Positions 1 to 8,229 of a stretch of 64,000 bases of DNA are shown here, in pieces. A model generated the notes under the pieces. That model was given only the letters and a program-made list of their open reading frames with translations. It was not told the origin of the DNA and did not search any database. The position numbers and the translations under genes were made by a program. The DNA comes from JBGSYJ01 sp041748075 (GTDB lineage: Bacteria > Acidobacteriota > Thermoanaerobaculia > Gp7-AA8), in contig JBGTDX010000073.1 of assembly GCA_041748075.1 (NCBI GenBank), forward strand, positions 8,429 through 72,428, read 5' to 3'. Within the stretch, counting starts at the first letter, position 1; every line of letters begins with the position of its first letter.

Positions 1-1
1 A

Positions 2-370
2 GCCGGCGCCCTGTTGCTTGCGCGGGCCGTGCCATTCTTCCGGTCCGATCCCATGTTCGCGGCCCTGCTTCCGATGCTGATCCTGGCCAACATCATCTGG
101 GGCATCTTCAACCTTCTTCCGATCTTTCCACTCGACGGCGGACAGGCGTTGAGGAACTTTGCCAGAATGATCACTCGCGAACGGACTGCGCTGCTGATCT
201 CGGTGTGGATCTCCATGCTCGTCGGCGGAACGCTCGCACTGTGGGGCCTGCGCAGCGGTCAATTTTTCGTGGCGATCCTCGCGGCGGTACTGACTTACCA
301 GAATTTCAAACAGTGGCAGATAATCCGAACGCTCGACAGGGACACGCCCACTGGAGATGGAGAGATCTGA
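2..370 (+). CDS. M50 site-2 protease family protein, C-terminal part
   Basis: The frame is open from the window edge and ends with TGA at 368-370, so only the last ~120 residues are present and the true start lies upstream. The fragment holds the second catalytic motif of M50 intramembrane metalloproteases: NLLPIFPLDGGQ, in which the Asp of LDGG is the third zinc ligand. Hydrophobic segments flank it on both sides, followed by a membrane helix and a short polar tail. The first motif (HExxH) would lie outside the window. Family members cleave membrane-embedded substrates; most similar short proteins of this type are non-SpoIVFB 'site-2 protease family' members of unknown substrate. Family assignment is confident; the substrate is unknown. 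Confidence 0.85.
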   Translation, partial: AGALLLARAVPFFRSDPMFAALLPMLILANIIWGIFNLLPIFPLDGGQALRNFARMITRERTALLISVWISMLVGGTLALWGLRSGQFFVAILAAVLTYQNFKQWQIIRTLDRDTPTGDGEI

Positions 371-570
371 GAACGAGTGTTGAGGAAGTCAGGCTTTCCG
401 GCCCGCCTGTGCGATAATCCCATATGAGAGTTTCACAAGGACGGGGTTGAGCGGAATCGCAAAGGATGGGCGCAGGAGAGGTACGAGCATCAGCAGCAGA
501 CCCCTCCGATGCCGGCCACGCAACTCCTGCTCCTGCCTTCTGAATTCCACCAGCCACGGCGTTTCGTAAT

Positions 571-3500
571 ATGGAGAAGTCCGTTCTTCCCTCGAATGGC
601 GTTGCGACCACCCTGAAGGCGAAGGCGGGGCGCATGCACCGTCTCCGTGAACGCTTCCTCAGGTCGATGCGGCGCGGAAGGACCGTGCGCGTGGAAACGC
701 CGGTCCTCCGCTCGCTCGAGACGACCGTATCGATCCTCCGCGCGCAGCAGGAGGCAACGCTCGACGGAATTCTGGTCGTCGACGCGAGCGGCGGGGTGCT
801 CACCCACAATCGACGGTTTCTCGAGATCTGGGGAATTCCCCCTGAAGTAGCGAAGAACGCTGACGATCGCGAGCTCCTGGAGCACGCATTCTCCAGGGTC
901 GCCGATCCCGAAGCGTTCGGTCGTGAAGTCGCATGGCTCTATGACCATCCATTCGAGATTCGATCGAACGACATCGTCCAGCTCAAAGACGGAAGGGTTC
1001 TGTCACGCGCTTCCGTTCCCGTCGTCTCCGACGCCGGCACTGCAATGGGAAGAGCCTGGTACTTCCGGGACGTAACGGAGGAAGAGCGTGCCGAGGAGCT
1101 CCGATCCGCGATGTTTCGTATCTCGGAGATCACCAACACCGCGCGCGATCTGAACGACCTTTACCGCTCCATTCACAGGATCGTCGGCGAGCTGATGGAT
1201 GCGACCAACTTCTACATCGCACTCTACGACGAGATGTCGGATCTCCTCACCTACCCATACTTCGTCGATCAGTTCGACGAGCGGCCGCCGGTTCCGGAAG
1301 CCTCAGGCCGGGGGCTGACCTGGTACGTCATTCAGTCGGGCAAGCCGCTGCTGGCTACTCCCGCCCGTTTCGACGAGCTCGTCGAGGCGGGGGCAATCGA
1401 GCCGGTGGGAGCCCCTTCCCTCGACTGGCTCGGTGTGCCTCTGATGTCGGGTGACAAGGTCGCCGGAGTCCTCGTGATCCAGAGCTACAACGAAGGAGTC
1501 CGGTACGGCGAGCGTGAGAAAGAAATTCTGGTTTTCGTCTCTCAGCATGTCGCCTCTGCCATCGAAAGCAAGAACAAAGAAGCGGCCCTGTTCCGCTCCA
1601 AGGAGTATTCGGAGAATCTCATCAAAGCTGCAAACGCGATCATCGCTCACCTCGATGCCTCAGGGCGAATCGAGATGATGAACGAAATGGCCGAGACCAT
1701 CACCGGCCTTAGCCTTGCGGATGTCCGGGGGCGGAAGTGGCTGGATGTTCTGATGCCGCCCCAGTCGCAGCGGGATCTGTTTGAGCAGACAGCATTCAGC
1801 CGGGGACGGCCTCTTCCGCCCGTGCTCGAGTTCGCGATTCAAACCCGATCCGGTGAGCAGCGTCAGATTTCATGGCGAAACAACGAGGTACGCGAAAACG
1901 GCCAGCTCGTTGGCACCGTGTGCATCGGGGTCGACGTCACTGAAAAGAACGCGGCGGAAGATGCGCTCAAGGAGAGCGAGAACCGTTATCGCCAGATGTT
2001 CGAAAACAACACTGCCGTGAAACTTCTCATCGATCCGGAGACAGGCATCGTCATCGATGCGAATCCCGCGGCATGCGGGTTCTACGGATACACCGAAGAA
2101 GAGCTGACCTCGATGCATGTCTGGGACATCAACGTCCTGTCCGAGGCGGAAGTGCGGGTAGAGATGGAGCGCGCTGCCTCGCAACGTCGCAACTTCTTCG
2201 TCTTCCAGCACCGTACGAGGAGAGGTATCCGGGATGTCGAGATTCACTCCGGTCCGATCGTCGTCCTGGGAAAGACGCTGCTGTACTCGATCATCAACGA
2301 CATCACTGACCGCAAGCTTGCCGAGCGCGCTCTTCTGGAGTCCGAGGAAAAATACCGCAATATCTTTGACTACGCGTCGGTCGGAATCTATCAGGCGGAT
2401 CCCGAGGGTCATCTCGTAACAGCAAATGCCACTCTCGCCCGGATGCTGGGCTACCGCACGGTCGAAGAACTGCTCGAGAGAAATCTCGACGAGATCTACG
2501 TCGATCCCAAAGCACGGGAGATCATCCTCTCTGAGGAACAGGACGGCCGCGGGCCGGCTCACATCGAGGTCCTCTGGAAGAAACGGGATGGCACCCCGCT
2601 CTGGGTCCAGCTCAATGCGCACACGGTCAAGCACGAAGCGGGCAGATCGGCTTACCTGGAGGGATTCGTTCATGACATTACCGAACGGAAACGCGCCGAG
2701 GAGACCCTTCACAGCCAGTCGGCAGCATTCCGGGCGTCGATGGACGGGATCGCCATTCTCAACGGAAAAGGCGAGTTCATCTACATGAATGACGCGCACG
2801 CGGAGCTCTATGGCTACGACAGCCCGTCAGAAATGCTTGGCAATACCTTCGACATGCTCTACGACGAGCAGGAATGCCGGCGCTTCGATGAAGAGATCAT
2901 GCCTCGGGTCCATCAGCTTGGCCACTGGCGCGGTCAGGCGACCGGCATCCGAAAACAGGGAGACACCTTCCCACAGGAAGTCTCGCTCACTCCGCTGGAG
3001 AACGGCGGCCTCGTCTGCGTTGCTCGCGATATCACGGAACGGAATATTGCCGAGGATCAGATCCGCCACCTCGCGTATCACGACATTCTGACCGGACTGC
3101 CGAATCGCCTCCTGTTCAAGGATCGACTCACAGTTGCCCTCTCGCGCGCACAGCGGGAGCGGTCCAAGCTCGCCGTCCTGTTCCTCGATCTGGACCGCTT
3201 CAAGAGCATCAACGACTCGCTGGGGCACAACGCAGGGGACCACCTCCTCCAGGCTGCCGCGGACCGCATCCAGTCCTGCGTTCGCGAGAGTGACACGGTC
3301 GCACGGCAAGGCGGCGACGAGTTCACCGTCATGCTTCCCGTCGTCGGAAGCGCCGACGACGCAGTCCTGATCGCGAGGAAAATTCTCGACGTCCTCAGGC
3401 TCCCGTTCCCCCTCGACAGCGACGAGCGCTTCATCACCACCAGCCTTGGTATCAGTCTGTATCCCGAGGATGGCTACGACGCCGACACTCTCATCAAGAA

Positions 3501-4377
3501 TGCAGATACCGCCATGTATCAGGCCAAGGGACTGGGCCGCGACAACTACCAGATCTTCAATCCGCTCATCAACGCGCACACGCTCGAGCGCCTCGCACTC
3601 GAGAACGGACTCCGCAAAGCCATCGAGCGCGATGAGTTCCGGATTCACTACCAGCCGATCTACAACGTGGCGACAGGCAGAATTCGCGGAATGGAAGCCC
3701 TGGTGCGATGGGAACATCCGGAGCTTGGTCTCATCCCGCCCGGACGCTTCATTCCCCTGGCCGAGAGCGCAAACCTCACGGGCCGTATCGGGGCTCTGGT
3801 TCTCCGCGCGGCCTGTCTGCAGCTTCGCAAATGGCATGACAAGGGTTTCCGGAGTCTAAAGCTCGCCATCAACCTCTCGGTGTCACAGCTGCAGCAGCCC
3901 GACCTGGTAAAGATCGTGGACGACATCCTTCGCGAGGCGAGACTCGGAAGAGAATCCGTCGAGCTCGAGATCACGGAAAGCGGCGCGATGCTCAATCCGG
4001 AGGTGACAATCAAGTCTCTGCACGAGCTCAGAAAACTTGGGGTCGGCATTTCTCTCGACGACTTCGGAACCGGCCACTCATCTCTCAGCTACCTGAAGCG
4101 TTTTCCAATCGATACGCTCAAGATCGATCAATCCTTCGTGCGCGATGTGACCGAAGACGCAGAGACCGCCGCAATCGTGACGGCCATCATCGTCATGGCC
4201 AGAACCCTGAAGCTGGAGGTCGTCGCTGAAGGTGTCGAGCAGGAAAGCCAGCGCCAGTTCCTCCTCGAGAACGGCTGTGAGCTCATGCAGGGCTTTCTTT
4301 TCAACAAACCCGTCCCTTCCGACGAGTTCGAGCAGATCCTGATTTCAAACGCGCGCTCACTTCTTGGTAGTAGCTAA
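571..4377 (+). CDS. multi-PAS/GAF sensor with GGDEF and EAL domains (cyclic-di-GMP turnover)
   Basis: This is a 1268-residue protein with no visible membrane segment, so probably a cytosolic sensor. Approximate domains: PAS 50-170, GAF 185-335, four PAS domains (about 350-465, 465-585, 588-715, 716-830), GGDEF 838-1003 and EAL 1012-1260. The diguanylate cyclase signature is intact (GGDEF at 914-918). An inhibitory-site RESD (905-908) sits exactly five residues upstream of it, so product inhibition by c-di-GMP is likely. The phosphodiesterase half keeps EAL at 1042-1044 and the DDFGTG loop at 1163-1168, so both activities look possible. The start ATG at 571 lacks a strong ribosome site, and the next in-frame Met is residue 22. 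It stands alone in + orientation between the M50 protease and the S10 peptidase. Signals sensed cannot be read from sequence. Confidence 0.93.
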   Translation: MEKSVLPSNGVATTLKAKAGRMHRLRERFLRSMRRGRTVRVETPVLRSLETTVSILRAQQEATLDGILVVDASGGVLTHNRRFLEIWGIPPEVAKNADDRELLEHAFSRVADPEAFGREVAWLYDHPFEIRSNDIVQLKDGRVLSRASVPVVSDAGTAMGRAWYFRDVTEEERAEELRSAMFRISEITNTARDLNDLYRSIHRIVGELMDATNFYIALYDEMSDLLTYPYFVDQFDERPPVPEASGRGLTWYVIQSGKPLLATPARFDELVEAGAIEPVGAPSLDWLGVPLMSGDKVAGVLVIQSYNEGVRYGEREKEILVFVSQHVASAIESKNKEAALFRSKEYSENLIKAANAIIAHLDASGRIEMMNEMAETITGLSLADVRGRKWLDVLMPPQSQRDLFEQTAFSRGRPLPPVLEFAIQTRSGEQRQISWRNNEVRENGQLVGTVCIGVDVTEKNAAEDALKESENRYRQMFENNTAVKLLIDPETGIVIDANPAACGFYGYTEEELTSMHVWDINVLSEAEVRVEMERAASQRRNFFVFQHRTRRGIRDVEIHSGPIVVLGKTLLYSIINDITDRKLAERALLESEEKYRNIFDYASVGIYQADPEGHLVTANATLARMLGYRTVEELLERNLDEIYVDPKAREIILSEEQDGRGPAHIEVLWKKRDGTPLWVQLNAHTVKHEAGRSAYLEGFVHDITERKRAEETLHSQSAAFRASMDGIAILNGKGEFIYMNDAHAELYGYDSPSEMLGNTFDMLYDEQECRRFDEEIMPRVHQLGHWRGQATGIRKQGDTFPQEVSLTPLENGGLVCVARDITERNIAEDQIRHLAYHDILTGLPNRLLFKDRLTVALSRAQRERSKLAVLFLDLDRFKSINDSLGHNAGDHLLQAAADRIQSCVRESDTVARQGGDEFTVMLPVVGSADDAVLIARKILDVLRLPFPLDSDERFITTSLGISLYPEDGYDADTLIKNADTAMYQAKGLGRDNYQIFNPLINAHTLERLALENGLRKAIERDEFRIHYQPIYNVATGRIRGMEALVRWEHPELGLIPPGRFIPLAESANLTGRIGALVLRAACLQLRKWHDKGFRSLKLAINLSVSQLQQPDLVKIVDDILREARLGRESVELEITESGAMLNPEVTIKSLHELRKLGVGISLDDFGTGHSSLSYLKRFPIDTLKIDQSFVRDVTEDAETAAIVTAIIVMARTLKLEVVAEGVEQESQRQFLLENGCELMQGFLFNKPVPSDEFEQILISNARSLLGSS

Positions 4378-4610
4378 CTGTCGATCCTGGTTCTCCTGCC
4401 GAACGGCAGCATCGCCGGGCCCCCCGGAGCGAGCGTTGTCGCCAGTCCTGCAACGAGAATCACGGATGCTGCTCGTGCCACGACTACCGTCCGGGAGAAC
4501 GGCTACACGAGATCCGTACCCCGCACGAATCCTCCTGCCATCGGCAACCTGCCGCTGAATCTGCTGACGCGTTTCGATACAATCCGCAACCGACCCGAAG
4601 GAGGCCGTCC

Positions 4611-6137
4611 TTGCGCAAACTGCTGCTTCTCGTCCTGTTCGCAGTCTTTGTCCCACTTTGCCAGCTCTCGGCGCAGAGCCCCGGACCCGCGCCCACAGCG
4701 GGACCGAAGGCTGTGGATTCCCCCGCTCCCGCTGAAGAAAAAATCTCCCGGACGAGGCATACGGTGACGATCGGAGGCCGGCGGATCGCCTATACGGCGA
4801 CCACGGGAAATCTGCTGCTCCGTACGGAACAGGGAGCACCTAGAGCCAGTATTTTCTTCGTCGCGTACACCAGGGACGACTCGGGCAATCCCGCGACCAG
4901 GCCGGTGACCTTCTCATTCAACGGCGGACCCGGATCTTCCTCTGTCTGGCTGCACCTCGGTGTCCTCGGTCCGAGACGCGTGGTTATGAACGACGCCGGG
5001 GCGGCGACGCCTCCCCCCTACCGCGTAATGGACAACGAGTTCTCGATCCTCGATAGCACTGATCTGGTCTTTATCGATCCTGTTCTGACAGGGTACAGCC
5101 GTCCCGTCGGCGAGGAGAATGCGAAACAGTTTCTCGGATTCAAGGGCGACATGGAAACCGTTGGCGAGTTCATCAGGCTGTACGCGACACGCTACGAGCG
5201 ATGGGGCTCTCCGAAGTTTCTCGTCGGCGAGAGCTACGGAACCACGCGCGCCACTGCGCTGTCGAACCACCTGCAGTCCAGACACGGCATGTACCTCAAC
5301 GGAGTGATGCTCATTTCGTCCATCCTGAACTTCCAGACGGCTCGCTTCGAGGTCGGAAACGACCTTCCCTACATCCTCTTTCTTCCAACGTACACCGCCA
5401 CCGCCTGGTACCACGGACAGCTCGAAGAGGAACTTCAGCGGGATTTACGTTCGACGCTTGCGGAGGTCGAACAGTTCGCGCTGAGTGAATACACACTGGC
5501 TCTCATGAGAGGCAACGCTCTACCAGCGGCACAGCGCCGTGTGGTCGCGCAGAAGGTTGCACGTTACACCGGTCTGTCAACGGAGTACGTGGAGCAGACG
5601 AACCTTCGAATCAACATCTCCCGCTTCGTCAAAGAGCTCATGAGGGACGAGCGTAAAACCGTCGGCCGGCTCGACAGCCGCTTCACCGGGATCGACCGCG
5701 ACGCCGCAGGAGAGCGGTACGACTACGACCCCAGCTATGCAGCGATTCAGGGACCTTACACAGGAGCCCTCGGCGCGTACCTGCGTGCAGATCTCAAGTA
5801 CGAGAACGACATTCCATATGAGATTCTCACGGATCGTGTCCGACCCTGGAGCTATGCCGAGTTCGAGAACCGGTACGTGAATACCGCTGAGGACCTTCGT
5901 GCGGCGATGACTCAGAATCCGTCGCTGAAGGTCTTCGTCGGCAGTGGATACTATGATCTCGCCACACCGTACTTTGCGACCGACTACACGTTCGATCACC
6001 TGGCTTTCGAGCCGGACTACATCGCGCGAGTGACCACCGAATATTACGAGGCGGGACACATGATGTACGTCCACATGCCTTCGCTGGAAAAACTGAAGCG
6101 GGATCTCGATTCGTTCATTGCGTCCGCAGTTCCCTGA
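4611..6137 (+). CDS. S10 family serine carboxypeptidase, exported
   Basis: A 508-residue protein starting with TTG. The start is supported by GAAGGAGG at 4597-4604, followed directly by a signal peptide (basic MRK, then a Leu/Val core, cleavage near LSAQ). S10 landmarks are all present: the oxyanion motif FNGGPGSSS, the nucleophile Ser208 in GESYG, Asp449 in GYYDLATP, and His483 in AGHMMYVH. The enzyme should remove C-terminal residues from peptides in the periplasm or outside the cell. Length fits bacterial members of the family. It is monocistronic: 230 nt separate it from the upstream gene, and degraded sequence follows it. Confidence 0.93.
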   Translation: MRKLLLLVLFAVFVPLCQLSAQSPGPAPTAGPKAVDSPAPAEEKISRTRHTVTIGGRRIAYTATTGNLLLRTEQGAPRASIFFVAYTRDDSGNPATRPVTFSFNGGPGSSSVWLHLGVLGPRRVVMNDAGAATPPPYRVMDNEFSILDSTDLVFIDPVLTGYSRPVGEENAKQFLGFKGDMETVGEFIRLYATRYERWGSPKFLVGESYGTTRATALSNHLQSRHGMYLNGVMLISSILNFQTARFEVGNDLPYILFLPTYTATAWYHGQLEEELQRDLRSTLAEVEQFALSEYTLALMRGNALPAAQRRVVAQKVARYTGLSTEYVEQTNLRINISRFVKELMRDERKTVGRLDSRFTGIDRDAAGERYDYDPSYAAIQGPYTGALGAYLRADLKYENDIPYEILTDRVRPWSYAEFENRYVNTAEDLRAAMTQNPSLKVFVGSGYYDLATPYFATDYTFDHLAFEPDYIARVTTEYYEAGHMMYVHMPSLEKLKRDLDSFIASAVP

Positions 6138-6162
6138 GGGCGCACGCGCACACGCAACTTCG

Positions 6163-6294
6163 TCATTTCCGTGCTTTGCGCTTTACCAGATCGTTCACGC
6201 GTAACCGCGACGACTCGCGTATATCAGCATCGAGCAGCTTCTCCATCTGGCCCAGAGCCCACTGGTGCTCTTTCAACGTGTTTGCAGCTGAGAA
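6163..6294 (-). pseudogene. possible C-terminal gene fragment, family unknown
   Basis: On the minus strand, 43 codons before a TGA at 6163-6165 read like real protein: a helical, charged stretch including KEHQWALGQMEKLLDAD and ending in RKARK. An in-frame stop lies just upstream and no start codon or ribosome site is present. It sits in a 320-nt interval next to an aldehyde dehydrogenase remnant, so I read it as debris of a lost gene. The family is not recognised and it may be chance. Confidence 0.3.
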
Positions 6295-6344
6295 TCAACG
6301 CCGTTTCTGACTGGTCAGGGGCACTTCCGTGAAGGTCGTCGGCT

Positions 6345-6809
6345 CCGGGCTTCATCACTCCGACTAAAGCGAACGAAGCGGCAGAGCAGCGATTCGAGAC
6401 CATCGGCCCTCATCAGTCTGCCCCTGCGGGCCCCGGTGCCTGGTACGCGCCCACGATCGTCGTGTGTGATGGCCCCTCGGATGAGATCGCCCAGGAAGAG
6501 TCCTTCGGGCCGGTCCTCGTGGTTCAGCGGGCTCGATCATGGGATGAAGCGATGTATCTATGCAACGCTGTGAGGCAGGGACTCGTCGCTTCGATCTTCT
6601 CCACGAATCCTGACCTGTGCAGCGACTTTGTCGACCGCGCTCGCGCGGGAATCGTCAAGGTGAACCTGGCGACCTCGGGAGCGGATGCTGAGCTCCCGTT
6701 CGGAGGCTGGAAGCAGTCCGGAATCGGCCCGCCTGAGCATGGTCCGGGCAACAGGGAGTTCTACGCCCGATGGCAGAGCCGCTACGACGGACACCGCGAA
6801 CGCGGCTGA
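6345..6809 (+). pseudogene. aldehyde dehydrogenase C-terminal remnant
   Basis: The frame ending at 6807-6809 encodes the last part of an NAD(P)-dependent aldehyde dehydrogenase. It contains WYAPTIV, then EESFGPVLVVQR (the conserved E-E-x-FGPV segment), then GIVKVNLATSG and PFGGWKQSGIGP, which resembles the end of ketoglutarate-semialdehyde-type dehydrogenases. The N-terminal two-thirds, including the Rossmann fold, catalytic Cys and general base Glu, are missing. Just upstream (6138-6345) the sequence no longer resembles the family. A GTG at 6462 could open a 115-residue frame, but that product would be inactive. I call it a deletion remnant. Confidence 0.8.
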
Positions 6810-6841
6810 CTCCGGCATGAAAGGTGCTCCTCCGGTGCGTC

Positions 6842-7684
6842 ATGCGGGAACGACGGGTCGACCACGAGCTCAGACGGCGTAACGCGGCGCTCGACATGCT
6901 CGAAGCAGCGCCGGACACACGGAATTTCTACCGTGACCTCGTCAGGCTGTTCACCGAGCACGAGCTTCCGTTTCTCGTCGGCGGCACGTTCGCATTTCAG
7001 CGCTACACGGGAATCGCGCGGTCGACGAAGGATCTGGATTTCTTCATCCGTCGCAATGACTACGTGCGTTTCCGGAGAACCGTTCGGAGCGCTGGATTCC
7101 GTGTCGAGCTCGCGTTCCCTCACTGGTTAGGCAAGGTCTTCAAAGGCGAAAACTTCGCCGATCTTACTTTCCGGTCTGCAAACGGCGAAGGAGAGGTTGA
7201 CGACGAGTGGTTCGAACATGCCGTCGAGGAACAACTATGGGGCATTCCCATCCGGCTGTGTCCGCCGGAAGAGACGATCTGGTCGAAGGCCTTCATCATG
7301 GAACGCGAGCGGTTCGATGGAGCGGACATTGCCCACATCCTTCGCGCGACCGCTCCGACGCTCGACTGGCAACGTCTGCTCCGGAGATTCGGAGACAACT
7401 GGCGGGTTCTGCTGACACACCTCATCTCGTTCGGATACATCTATCCGAACGAGCGTGGTCTGATCCCGCCGGAGATCATGCGAGGCCTCATCAACCGTCT
7501 CGAAACGGAGATCGACGTAAAAGAACCTGAGGATGCTCCCCGTCTCTGCCGAGGAACCCTCCTCTCGCGCGAGCAGTACCTGACCGACGTCCATGAAGAA
7601 GGCTACATCGATGCCCGGATCGAACCTCACGGAAGGCTGACCGAAACGGACGTCGACCACTGGACAGCTGCGATCGACAGGTAG
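6842..7684 (+). CDS. nucleotidyltransferase superfamily protein (DUF6036/AbiEii-like)
   Basis: About 280 residues. The segment LPFLVGGTFAFQRYTG followed by STKDLDFF is the hallmark of minimal nucleotidyltransferases: a Gly-Gly loop, then a DxD-type metal site. The middle (CPPEETIWSKAFIMERERFDGAD) matches the helical region seen in uncharacterised nucleotidyltransferases related to the toxin half of abortive-infection systems. No antitoxin-like partner is adjacent: upstream is the aldehyde dehydrogenase remnant and downstream the DUF4920 gene. ATG at 6842 was chosen; a GTG at 6824 in frame would add six residues. Neither has a clear ribosome site. Substrate unknown. Confidence 0.75.
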   Translation: MRERRVDHELRRRNAALDMLEAAPDTRNFYRDLVRLFTEHELPFLVGGTFAFQRYTGIARSTKDLDFFIRRNDYVRFRRTVRSAGFRVELAFPHWLGKVFKGENFADLTFRSANGEGEVDDEWFEHAVEEQLWGIPIRLCPPEETIWSKAFIMERERFDGADIAHILRATAPTLDWQRLLRRFGDNWRVLLTHLISFGYIYPNERGLIPPEIMRGLINRLETEIDVKEPEDAPRLCRGTLLSREQYLTDVHEEGYIDARIEPHGRLTETDVDHWTAAIDR

Positions 7685-7742
7685 CCTCGTTTCCGGTCGG
7701 GAGGGTTCGACACTTCTCCCGCCCTGCGGTAAACTCCGCCGC

Positions 7743-8198
7743 ATGAAACAGCTCACCAGCGTGGTCCTCGTCACACTCTTCGCATTCGCAGCCTCCGCGG
7801 GAAATGAAGTCATCCGGCGCGGGGCGGCGATCTCGAAAGATACGAAAACCGTTCCGATCGCGGACGTACTGGCGAAACCGGAGGCGTGGACGATGGCTCC
7901 GGTCGTGGTCGAAGGAGTCGTCTCAACCGTGTGCCAGAACAAGGGATGCTGGATGGAGATCACAACCGAGTCCGGTACACCGGGCATGCGGGTAACGTTT
8001 CTCGACTACGGCTTCTTCGTTCCGAAGGATTCGAAGGGCTACATGGCGATACTGGAAGGCAGGGTAGAAATCAAGAAGCTCCCGAAAGATCATGTCGATC
8101 ATCTGGAAGACGAGGGAGCCAGCATCGAACGCCAGCCGGACGGGAGCGCAATCGAAACTTCGTTCATCGCGGCAGGTGTCGAGCTGCACAAACAATAA
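7743..8198 (+). CDS. DUF4920 domain protein, exported
   Basis: A 151-residue protein with a signal peptide (MKQLTSVVLVTLFAFAASAG). The mature part matches the DUF4920 pattern: an N-terminal strand region, then VEGVVSTVCQNKGCWMEI with a Cys-x4-Cys-Trp motif that suggests a metal or redox site, then GMRVTFLDYGFFVP. The family is common in Acidobacteriota and Bacteroidota and functionally uncharacterised. Its stop is 31 nt from the stop of the convergent fusion hydrolase; I see no clear terminator between them. Confidence 0.8.
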   Translation: MKQLTSVVLVTLFAFAASAGNEVIRRGAAISKDTKTVPIADVLAKPEAWTMAPVVVEGVVSTVCQNKGCWMEITTESGTPGMRVTFLDYGFFVPKDSKGYMAILEGRVEIKKLPKDHVDHLEDEGASIERQPDGSAIETSFIAAGVELHKQ

Positions 8199-8229
8199 CC
8201 TGTCCGCACGCTCGAGGAACGGCGGAACT

